In this document: one piece after another, positions 15,905-23,107 of the stretch
Position numbering within the stretch: position 1 is the stretch's first letter
Layout of the letters: each line of letters starts with the position of its first letter
Source of the DNA: Idiomarina seosinensis_A
Lineage (GTDB): Bacteria; Pseudomonadota; Gammaproteobacteria; Enterobacterales; Alteromonadaceae
Direction of reading: 5' to 3'
DNA: 64,000 bases
NCBI RefSeq assembly: GCF_044797955.1
Contig: NZ_CP085211.1
Coordinates: forward strand, 2,418,001-2,482,000
Translations under genes and position numbers: made by a program
Notes under the pieces: generated by a model
The model's input: the letters and a program-made list of their open reading frames with translations, nothing else
Told to the model about the DNA's origin: nothing
Databases searched by the model: none

Positions 15905-17461
15905 ATGAAACCAGTTGGATATGCTTACCTTAATCTGCATTACGATCTACGTCTACCAAAGCTCGGGGTGGAGGTTTATCAGGACCCAAATGCCGAAAAA
16001 GAACAGTTGATCCAGTATGGTGGGAGCAAGCGAAAGGTGATTCCTGGCCATCTAAAATACGATGATAACCCCTATTCGCAGATGCATGCGGCAATAAAAA
16101 ACCAAGGCATTAGATTACATTTCTTTGCGGCAATTTATAAAAAAATTAATGTGACTGAATTTACGGCGTTTATTTTAGATAAACCGACAAGTCAATATAA
16201 TCGAGTGCTCTGGTTTCTGTACGAATGGCTAACTGGACAGAAACTTGACATCCCGGACTTAAAGTCGTCGAATTATATAAAGTTATTTGAGGACGAGTTC
16301 TACTACACCCTGGGAAATGGGCAGAAAGATAAAAGAACACGGGTTATTAACAACGCGCTAGGTACACCTGATTTTTGTCCGACGATCCGAAAAACAACTG
16401 AGATAAGTCAGCTTGATGAGGCTGACGTTTATAAAACTGCATTTGCGAAAATGCAGCGCATCGGAGAGCAGCTATCAGTTGATGTGATTGGGCGATCAGT
16501 TAATTACCTTTATACAAAAGAAACAAAGTCATCGACGGAGATAGAAAGAGAAAAGCCAAATCGACAGCGAATGCAAAGATTCCTGAATGCGATAAAAAAT
16601 GTTGGCTTATATGAGTTGAACAAGCATTCGCTCATCAACGTTCAGAATCAAATTGTGGATGAGAAGTTTAAAGCGATAGATTACCGTGAATCGGAAATTT
16701 ATGTTGGTACAACGATTCAACGGTTTGGGAATCGAGATGAAGATGTTCATTACGTTGGTGCGAAACAAGAACACGTAGCAAGTATGATGAATGGACTATT
16801 CAAGCTACACGAAAACTTGATGATCGATGGCTCAGTTCCCCCATTATTCCACGCAACTTTGATCTCATTCGGTGAAGTTTATATTCACCCATTTGACGAT
16901 GGAAATGGTCGCATTCATCGCTATCTGATTCATGACGTCATGAAGCATCGAGAACCAGAGCATAAGTTTATTATTCCGATATCTGCTGCGATCTTAAAGA
17001 ACCAACAAAAATACGACCAGGTTCTTGAAACCATTTCAGTACCAATAATGGCGATGTTGGATTATGAATTCGATAATTCCAATAGAATCATAATCAATAA
17101 TGATATTGATTACATGTATCGCTTTCCGGACTACACCGAACATGTAAAGTTTGTATACGAGATGATGGATACAGCCATCTCCGATGATCTACTAAAAGAA
17201 GTATGCTTACTTACCGTTTTCGACTGTTTGAAAAAATCTATCAACGAAAATGCGGATTTGCCGAATAATAAAATTGATATGGTTTTGTCGATTATTATTC
17301 AAAACGGTGGTGAAATTTCGAAGCGCAAACGTAAGCAATTAGAAGCTCTACTAGATGATCAGATTCTCAAAGAATTGCAGAAACTGGCGACCCGCCTAAT
17401 TGAAGAAATCAAGGATAAATTTGAAATTGATGTTGTTGCGGTGATGAATGAAGAGATTTAA
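15905..17461 (+). CDS. Fic-domain protein (putative AMP-transferase)
   Basis: A 518 aa protein with a canonical Fic motif HPFDDGNGRIHR (catalytic His328) after a typical Fic core (HATLISFGEVYIHPF). Fic enzymes usually transfer AMP or another nucleotide group to target proteins. Upstream, Ser210-Glu214 in SSTEIEREK fits the (S/T)xxxE inhibitory helix, so it appears to be a self-inhibited (class II-like) Fic protein. A C-terminal region of about 150 residues is helical. No partner antitoxin gene is next to it. The start is ATG 15905. It lies inside the island, upstream of the IS nest, and its codon use and AT richness differ from the flanking core genes. The target is unknown. Confidence 0.85.
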   Translation: MKPVGYAYLNLHYDLRLPKLGVEVYQDPNAEKEQLIQYGGSKRKVIPGHLKYDDNPYSQMHAAIKNQGIRLHFFAAIYKKINVTEFTAFILDKPTSQYNRVLWFLYEWLTGQKLDIPDLKSSNYIKLFEDEFYYTLGNGQKDKRTRVINNALGTPDFCPTIRKTTEISQLDEADVYKTAFAKMQRIGEQLSVDVIGRSVNYLYTKETKSSTEIEREKPNRQRMQRFLNAIKNVGLYELNKHSLINVQNQIVDEKFKAIDYRESEIYVGTTIQRFGNRDEDVHYVGAKQEHVASMMNGLFKLHENLMIDGSVPPLFHATLISFGEVYIHPFDDGNGRIHRYLIHDVMKHREPEHKFIIPISAAILKNQQKYDQVLETISVPIMAMLDYEFDNSNRIIINNDIDYMYRFPDYTEHVKFVYEMMDTAISDDLLKEVCLLTVFDCLKKSINENADLPNNKIDMVLSIIIQNGGEISKRKRKQLEALLDDQILKELQKLATRLIEEIKDKFEIDVVAVMNEEI

Positions 17462-17574
17462 GCGCTAATAAACGGGACGGTAAATGTTTCATGATTTTTG
17501 GTTAAGTATAAAAAAGCTGTCAATGGCCATTAATTTTGATCCACTTTTGGCCAATAAAATTGACCCACCTGCGA

Positions 17575-18318
17575 TCAGGTTTTGCTGACTTTTTCCTTCA
17601 GTCGATAGCTTTCTCCTCCAAGCATAAATATGTGTGAGTGATGGATGATCCGGTCGATGATCGGTACTGCAACATTGTCATCATGGAAGAACTCACCCCA
17701 ACTGGTAAAATCTTTGTTCGTCGTCAAGATGATAGACCGATACTCGTACAAGCTATTGATTAGCTGGAACAAGTTGTAACGCGACTGCCTCGACATAGGT
17801 AAGTAACCCAGCTCATCAATGATAATGAGGTCATATTTGCTTAGCTGTGTGAGCCGCTTTTTCAGTTCGCCTTTCATTTCGGCAAGTTCAAGCTCTTCTA
17901 CCAGCGTTAATGCGTTTCTGAACAGAACTTTGTATCCGGCCTGGATTGCCTCATGACCGATCCCAATGGCCAGGTGGGTCTTTCCCACACCCGGAGGGCC
18001 AATAAAAATGACGTTGTTGCGTTCATCGATAAAGCTAAAGTCAAGTAACCCATTGATTTGACGCTTGGTTACTGTGGTCTGGTGCCGATAATCAAATAAG
18101 TCGAGACGCTTTTCTTTTGGGAACTGCGCTTGTTTGTAATGGCGTTTTATTCGGTTTACGTTGCGCTGAGTGATTTCATGCGATACTAACGACTCGGCGA
18201 AGCTTAAATAGGACTCTTCATTGGCTTCAGCCGTGGCCACCAGAGTGGCCAACTGGCCTGCTGCTGCACCCAGCCGTAGGCTACGAAGCTGCTTAGCGAT
18301 ATTGTCTAACTGGTTCAC
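17575..18318 (-). CDS. istB: IS21-family helper ATPase IstB (element A)
   Basis: A 247 aa AAA+ ATPase related to DnaC, which helps the IstA transposase choose and capture target DNA. Walker A is IGPPGVGKTHLAIGIG at about residues 107-122 and Walker B is LIIIDELGYLPM. The C-terminal IIHHSHIFMLGGESYRLKEK is characteristic of the family. Its start overlaps the istA stop by 4 nt. The frame is intact. Confidence 0.95.
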   Translation of the reverse strand: MNQLDNIAKQLRSLRLGAAAGQLATLVATAEANEESYLSFAESLVSHEITQRNVNRIKRHYKQAQFPKEKRLDLFDYRHQTTVTKRQINGLLDFSFIDERNNVIFIGPPGVGKTHLAIGIGHEAIQAGYKVLFRNALTLVEELELAEMKGELKKRLTQLSKYDLIIIDELGYLPMSRQSRYNLFQLINSLYEYRSIILTTNKDFTSWGEFFHDDNVAVPIIDRIIHHSHIFMLGGESYRLKEKVSKT

Positions 18319-19829
18319 GATAGGCTCCGCTGCGCGTTAACATGACTGATGCCTCGGTACATACTTAAGTCGATGCTCACCGGACTATCCGCCTCATCAT
18401 CAGCCATACGCCCGCGCTGCTCGGCGCTGAGCCATGCATCGATATGGTCACGCATCTTGCTGGCGGTTAAGTCTTCACGCTCGAGCAAGTGAGCTGTAAG
18501 TGCCTCGGGCAATTCTCCGTAGTGCTTTAATACATCCAGAGCACCGCGTAATTGGTCTTTATAAAACCGAGGCATGGTTACTTTGAACTGTGCCGCAATT
18601 GCACAGCCAACATCGATACCGAGACGTTCATTGAGACATGCTTCAAGCGCTTCTGCCGCCTGAGTTTTATCGCGGTAATGGTCACGGTTTTTGATAATAA
18701 GACCTTTATCAAGGCTGACAGTATGCTGGCCAATAAGCTCACTGGTGGCAGGATCGAGCAAGAGCAGTTGGCCATTGGCCTCACTGACACCAACCCGGCT
18801 TTGTTGCCATTCCATAGGCACCGAGTACTTGTTCGAGACCCAGGATATCAACCCCGTTTTGTCGACTTTTCGTGTTTGCATGGGCGTGTTGTCTAAACTG
18901 CCCATCGCTGCGTTATAGTGGTTCATGAATGACCGCTCCGAGCGGTCATAATAGCTCTGCGGCCGCTCTTTGGTGGTGCCATGCACTCGGATGTTGGCTA
19001 CTTCATTCAGCCAATCAAGGGTATAAGCCCGAAGCTCTGCTTCACTGCGGAACGACTCACCATACAGGCAGTCTTGTTTGACGTATTTAACTGCTGCTTC
19101 AACCTTACCTTTGCTCTCCGGATCAAAGCCCTCACAAGCATGAATATGGAATGATGCCGCCGTGGCATAATGCGCGAAGCGTTGATTGAGTTTGAGCTCG
19201 CGATATTCTTCGCTCAGTACCACCAACTTAGTTTGGTCGTAAACGCACTCTTCGGTGACACCGCCGAAGTAGCGAAACGCTTCGTCATGCATCTCAATAA
19301 AGCGCTGCGTATTCAGGGGCTGCAAGGAAAGGCCTACATACATAAGGCGGCTGTATGAGAGCACAAATGCAACAAAGTAAACCGTGTGTGGCTTACCATT
19401 TATGAGTACGCCACGAAGCTCGCCGGGATCGACCTGGCACTGCACACCGGGAACAGTTTCGATGATCGGTTCATAATAACGATACTGACCGACAGCAACC
19501 TCTGCTTTTAGATTTTGTACGTAACGGCGCATGCTGCGCTCAGAGATCGGTAATTTACCAACCTTTCTGGTTAAGCGGCGCATAAGCTTTACTGCGGACA
19601 ACTTGGGGTAATCTTTAAGCTGGTTAATCAGGTAATCACGATAGGCATCAAGCCACTTTTCACGCGAGGTATCTTCCATCATGACGCTGATGCCTTGAAC
19701 GTCCATCGTTAAATATTTTTTCACGGTGTTGCGCGAAATACCCAACTCACGGCTAATTGCACGAATTGATAGCCCCCGGCCTTTGTCGTGCATCGCTTTT
19801 ATTTTGTGTATCACTGTCCACTCCTTCAA
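18315..19829 (-). CDS. istA: IS21-family transposase IstA (element A)
   Basis: A 504 aa DDE transposase. The N-terminal helix-turn-helix (GLSIRAISRELGISRNTVKKYL) is followed by a catalytic rve core with the first Asp in QCQVDPGELRG (about 133), the second in YDQTKLVV (about 197) and Glu in SKGKVEAAVK (about 240). A C-terminal Mu-like beta-barrel and a basic tail follow. Frame and catalytic residues are intact, so element A could still be active. Confidence 0.95.
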   Translation of the reverse strand: MKEWTVIHKIKAMHDKGRGLSIRAISRELGISRNTVKKYLTMDVQGISVMMEDTSREKWLDAYRDYLINQLKDYPKLSAVKLMRRLTRKVGKLPISERSMRRYVQNLKAEVAVGQYRYYEPIIETVPGVQCQVDPGELRGVLINGKPHTVYFVAFVLSYSRLMYVGLSLQPLNTQRFIEMHDEAFRYFGGVTEECVYDQTKLVVLSEEYRELKLNQRFAHYATAASFHIHACEGFDPESKGKVEAAVKYVKQDCLYGESFRSEAELRAYTLDWLNEVANIRVHGTTKERPQSYYDRSERSFMNHYNAAMGSLDNTPMQTRKVDKTGLISWVSNKYSVPMEWQQSRVGVSEANGQLLLLDPATSELIGQHTVSLDKGLIIKNRDHYRDKTQAAEALEACLNERLGIDVGCAIAAQFKVTMPRFYKDQLRGALDVLKHYGELPEALTAHLLEREDLTASKMRDHIDAWLSAEQRGRMADDEADSPVSIDLSMYRGISHVNAQRSLS

Positions 19830-19947
19830 CGTGCCGTCCCCGCTTTGCTAGTTGAGCTGAGAACGGTACAGAAAAATATGGCCGAAGCCACGAAAAGTGG
19901 ATCAAAATTAATGGCCGAAAGTGGGTCAGTTTAGTTGGCCATTAACA

Positions 19948-20407
19948 ACTCCCGAGCTATGTCATATAAGTGTTCAAGAAACTGCTGCTTGTACTGCTTG
20001 CGGCCAATGATATCCCAGGCACGTTTAACGAATGTTTGTTGCTTATAACGAGTTATCGCTAGTGGTGTTGGAAATTTTAGTAAAAATTGACAAAACCACT
20101 CAGCCCTCGAGGCATGTAGAAATTGCTCGGCCTCAGGAAAATAAAGAGTTAAGTAATGATTTACTAAACTATTCAAGCAACGCGTCCTGGCAATTGTTAT
20201 CTGATGATAGGTATTAGATATCTCCTGAATATCCATAGTGCTTGCTATCAGAGGATCGTAAAACGGTTTAGACAACCCGGATGCGAGTAGGTAAAGGATA
20301 ACTTTGCTATCTTTGCGGTCATTCTTGTCCCAGGTGTTATAAAGCATTTCTCTTGCTCGGGCACATGATAACGACGATACTAAATGACAGTTGACTCCTT
20401 GCTGACT
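19948..20407 (-). pseudogene. Middle part of an IS110-family transposase gene, cut at both ends by IS21 elements
   Basis: Reading on the minus strand from 20407, the product runs QQGVNCHLVSSLSCARARE..., then DKNDRKDSKVILYLL, which supplies the last two acidic residues of the IS110 DEDD site. It continues for about 150 residues until the right end of IS21 element A at 19947. The N-terminal part lies at 22365-22601 on the other side of IS21 element B, and the frame rejoins exactly when element B is removed. The C-terminal Tnp20 domain with the catalytic Ser is missing. Confidence 0.85.
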
Positions 20408-20477
20408 TGTCAACGGCAGTTTAAATTTGACCCCCTTTGGGGTTAATTCGGCAATCTAATTTTGACCCCCCTTGGGG

Positions 20478-21254
20478 TTAAATTTCACCGAGTATCGGTG
20501 CAATACCTATCTTCTTTTTGTCCTTCAACCGATAGCTCTCACCACTAATTTGAATCACATGGCAATGGTGCAACAGGCGGTCTAGCATCGCGGCTGTTAA
20601 TGTTGTGTCGTTCGCGAATGCACCTGCCCACTGGCTAAACGGTAAGTTGCTGGTCAGTAATGTGCTGCCGCGTTCATAGCGTTTTGCTACCACGTTAAAG
20701 AACAGATTTGCTTCCTCGCGGCCGAACGGTAGGTAGCCGATTTCATCGATGATGAGCAACTTTGGACTCATTACAACGCGCTGTAGGTACGTTTTTAGCT
20801 TGCCTTGATTATGCGCTGTCGCCAGTTGCAGCATCAGATCTGCCGCGGTTATAAAGCGCACTTTCGTGCTGGCCATGATGGCCTTGTACCCAAGCGCAAT
20901 GGCCAGGTGCGTTTTACCCACGCCACTTGGCCCGAGCATTACTACGTTCTCATGCCGTTCGATAAAGCTCAGGCCAGACAGCTCTGTCAGCTGTGCTTTG
21001 GGTACGCCGCTGGCGAAGTTAAAATCATACTCCTCAAGCGTTTTTATGTTTGGTAAGCCAGCGAACTTGAGCAGAGTCGCCTTGGTGCGTTGTGTTTTGG
21101 CTTTAAGCTCTTCAGCTAAGAGCTTCTCGATGAAGTCCGCATACGAGCCCTCTTGGGCGATGTGATGCTCAGCTATCGATGGCCAAGCTTCGGGCAAGGC
21201 GTATAAACCAAGTTGCCGGCAAGCATCGGCAATGCGCTCAGACTGTAAGTTCAT
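20478..21254 (-). CDS. istB: IS21-family helper ATPase IstB (element B)
   Basis: A 258 aa AAA+ ATPase with Walker A MLGPSGVGKTHLAIALG and Walker B LLIIDEIGYLPFGR. The start ATG 21254 lies 10 nt inside the frame first opened at 21284 and is preceded by an ideal GGAGGT ribosome site embedded in the end of istA, so it is the real start. It overlaps istA. Length is close to the IS100 protein (about 259 aa). Confidence 0.93.
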   Translation of the reverse strand: MNLQSERIADACRQLGLYALPEAWPSIAEHHIAQEGSYADFIEKLLAEELKAKTQRTKATLLKFAGLPNIKTLEEYDFNFASGVPKAQLTELSGLSFIERHENVVMLGPSGVGKTHLAIALGYKAIMASTKVRFITAADLMLQLATAHNQGKLKTYLQRVVMSPKLLIIDEIGYLPFGREEANLFFNVVAKRYERGSTLLTSNLPFSQWAGAFANDTTLTAAMLDRLLHHCHVIQISGESYRLKDKKKIGIAPILGEI

Positions 21255-22272
21255 GGCCACCTCGCAACATCTGGTCATAGACACTGAGCGGATGCTGCAG
21301 GCTCTCGTAAGGGGTTGGCACGCAACGCGATGCTTGAGGCTGGTACACGCTGCCGATCTTCACCGGCAACGGCAATAACGCCTCTTGCTCCATTATTAAG
21401 CGCTGGTTTGGGACGTCTCCGGTCGTACCATGTACTCGTGCATTTGCCACCTGCGTCAGCCAGCGACCGACATAGCCATTCGCGGTCTGCACATCTAGGC
21501 GTAAGCCTGAGGTTCTTAAAGTAGCCTGCAGCGGCACAACGAAGCTTGATTTAAGGTAACGGTTAAAGCGCTCAACTTTGCCTTTAGTTTTCGCCCGATA
21601 GGGACGACAAACGCGCGGATTAAAACCGAAGTCCTGAGCAGTTGATAGAAGCTTCGGGTTCCAGCGATGCTCTCCGTCTGAATAAGCGTCTCGCTCAATC
21701 ATGATGGTCTTAGCGTTATCGAAAAGCACTTCGTGTGGCACACCACCGAAGAAGTCGAAGCTATGCTCAAGGCCGTCGATCCAGGCTTCTGTGCGCTCGT
21801 TATCATAAAACCTGACATAACTTGCACGTGAATAACCCAGCGTCGCCACGAAGGCTTTTAGTGCGTGGGTTCCACGGCGAATAATGGTGAAATCTACCTG
21901 TAGCTGCTTACCTGGCTCGGTTTCAAAACGTACTAGTGGATCGGCAGCCTGCTTTGGTTTAAACGTGGCGACATACTCACTGAGTATCCTGATTTTTCCT
22001 TGGTATCCACGAGCCAGTATCTCTTCGTAGAGCACGGCTGCTGGTATCCAATCTGGATGAGCGGCTTTGATTCGCGACTGAATATAGTCTTTGAAGGGGT
22101 CAAGCTTGCTCGGCCGCACAACACTGCGTTGGTACACCGGCGCACTCTCAGTTTGCTGCAGATATTTTTTAACGGTGTTGCGGGCCAGGCCGGTTTCGCG
22201 CGCTATCCCTTTAATCGACTTACCTTGGTGTTTGAGTACTTTAATGGTCACAACCATCTCCTGAGTTAACAT
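21238..22272 (-). CDS. istA: IS21-family transposase IstA (element B)
   Basis: A DDE transposase of the shorter IS100-like type, 344 aa from ATG 22272 (351 aa if a further upstream codon at 22293 is used). The N-terminal helix-turn-helix is GKSIKGIARETGLARNTVKKYL. The catalytic core has LQVDFTIIRRG, VLFDNAKTIMIERD and AKTKGKVERFNRYLK. The gene looks intact. Confidence 0.92.
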   Translation of the reverse strand: MLTQEMVVTIKVLKHQGKSIKGIARETGLARNTVKKYLQQTESAPVYQRSVVRPSKLDPFKDYIQSRIKAAHPDWIPAAVLYEEILARGYQGKIRILSEYVATFKPKQAADPLVRFETEPGKQLQVDFTIIRRGTHALKAFVATLGYSRASYVRFYDNERTEAWIDGLEHSFDFFGGVPHEVLFDNAKTIMIERDAYSDGEHRWNPKLLSTAQDFGFNPRVCRPYRAKTKGKVERFNRYLKSSFVVPLQATLRTSGLRLDVQTANGYVGRWLTQVANARVHGTTGDVPNQRLIMEQEALLPLPVKIGSVYQPQASRCVPTPYESLQHPLSVYDQMLRGGHELTV

Positions 22273-22364
22273 CGAAAGCGGCCTCTTGAGCAAAACCGCT
22301 AGTTTACTTCAGGGGGTCAATTTTCAGTTGCCGTTAGGGGGTCATTTTTACACTGCCGGTAACA

Positions 22365-22601
22365 ACTTAGCCAGTACGCGATATTGCGATGATAATCAGA
22401 CGTTGGCTCAAACCCAACAATAATCCTGGAGGGTTCAACCTTTGCAAGCGAAAGTAGCCGCTGATAGCCCTCTAACGTATTGGTAATACGCACTGAAATG
22501 GTTTTACCCGACGGTAATTGAATGAGCGCATCGTGGTGCTTTTTAGCAATATCCAGTGCAATCAATGTGTCATTTGTACTATTGTGTGAGATGTCAGCCA
22601 T
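22365..22601 (-). pseudogene. 5' part of the interrupted IS110-family transposase gene
   Basis: From ATG 22601 the product begins MADISHNSTNDTLIALDIAK and continues to IIVGFEPTSDYHRNIAYWLS, where IS21 element B interrupts it. The first Asp (ALDIAKKHHDAL) and the Glu (GFEPTSDYH) of the IS110 DEDD site are present. The continuation is at 19948-20407. Upstream sequence (22602 to about 22690) is all that remains of the element's left non-coding end. Confidence 0.87.
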
Positions 22602-22656
22602 TGTTGTTTCTCCACTTGTTGATTGGTCATTACAAGTAATAGAAAATGGCTGACAT
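22591..22656 (-). promoter_or_regulatory. Nested stem-loop covering the start of the IS110 transposase
   Basis: Outer arms ATGTCAGCCATT (22591-22602) and AATGGCTGACAT (22645-22656) are a perfect 12-bp inverted repeat; inner arms ACTTGT (22614-22619) and ACAAGT (22632-22637) form a second stem. In minus-strand RNA the outer arm contains the transposase start codon, so the hairpin would hide it from ribosomes. It may also be part of the non-coding end that in IS110 elements encodes a bridge RNA. Confidence 0.5.
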
Positions 22657-22679
22657 TCTTTACAGCTTTATTTGTTAAA

Positions 22680-22975
22680 GAGCGATACTCAATAGGTACC
22701 ATGGGCCAGAGTATATCTCGGCCGAGTTAACAAGTTGGGCAGAGAAGCAAAAAATAACGCTGCTTTATATCCAGCCCGGCAAGCCCACTCAGAATGCTTA
22801 CATCGAACGTTTTAACCGAACAGTTCGTCATGAATGGCTGGATTTACACATGTTCGAGAGCGTTGAGCAGGCACAAAAACTTGCTACTGAGTGGCTTTGG
22901 ATTTATAACAACGAAAGGCCGAATACGGCCATTGGCGGCATCCCGCCCAAATATTTAACGCAAGCGGTTCACTAA
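22680..22975 (+). pseudogene. 3' fragment of an IS3-family transposase (OrfB)
   Basis: The in-frame remnant encodes HGPEYISAELTSWAEKQKIT, then the IS3-type block QPGKPTQNAYIERFNRTVR with the catalytic Glu, and ends LWIYNNERPNTAIGGIPPKY...QAVH. Only about 95 residues of the rve core survive; the first two catalytic Asp and the N-terminal HTH are missing. A stop lies at 22676-22678 upstream in this frame. It is sandwiched between the IS110 left end and a lone IS21 end. Confidence 0.85.
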
Positions 22976-23024
22976 TTCTACGAATAACTGCTGCTGAAAA
23001 TGGGGGGATTACAATTGTGCCTCA

Positions 23025-23078
23025 GGTGGGTCAATTTTAAATTGCCGTTAGTGGGTCAGTTTTACATTGCCGGTGACA
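23025..23078. mobile_element. Solo IS21-family terminal end next to the large FtsK-like gene
   Basis: On the minus strand this reads TGTCACCGGCAATGTAAAAC, then TGACCCAC, then TAACGGCAATTTAAAATTG and ACCCACC, the same two-repeat design as the ends of elements A and B but not identical to either. The body of this third element is gone. Its outer tip (23078) is 30 nt from the stop of the gene at 23108, so a rearrangement breakpoint abuts the three-gene operon. Confidence 0.75.
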
Positions 23079-23107
23079 GTCTAGCTAGTTACCCTCAAAC
23101 TAATCTT

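Larger units (their letters stand above)
17518..19947. mobile_element. IS21-family insertion sequence A (complete)
   Basis: About 2.43 kb carrying istA and istB on the minus strand. The ends read TGTCAATGGCCA (left) and, on the opposite strand, TGTTAATGGCCA (right). Each end continues into tandem related repeats containing TTTTGATCCAC and TGACCCAC, as expected for multiple IstA-binding sites. No target duplication is seen (left flank ends AAAGC, right flank begins ACTCC), so the element has lost one neighbour. Its right end truncates an IS110-family transposase gene. Confidence 0.85.
20408..22364. mobile_element. IS21-family insertion sequence B (complete), inside an IS110 gene
   Basis: About 1.96 kb. 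Ends read TGTCAACGGCAG (left) and, on the opposite strand, TGTTACCGGCAG (right), each followed by repeats ending in TGACCCCC. Flanks share ACT or ACTT on both sides, a 3-4 bp target duplication depending on where the terminal T is assigned. istA and istB are on the minus strand. This element is the smaller IS100-like type and differs from element A. Removing it plus one copy of the duplication restores the IS110 reading frame. Confidence 0.88.
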
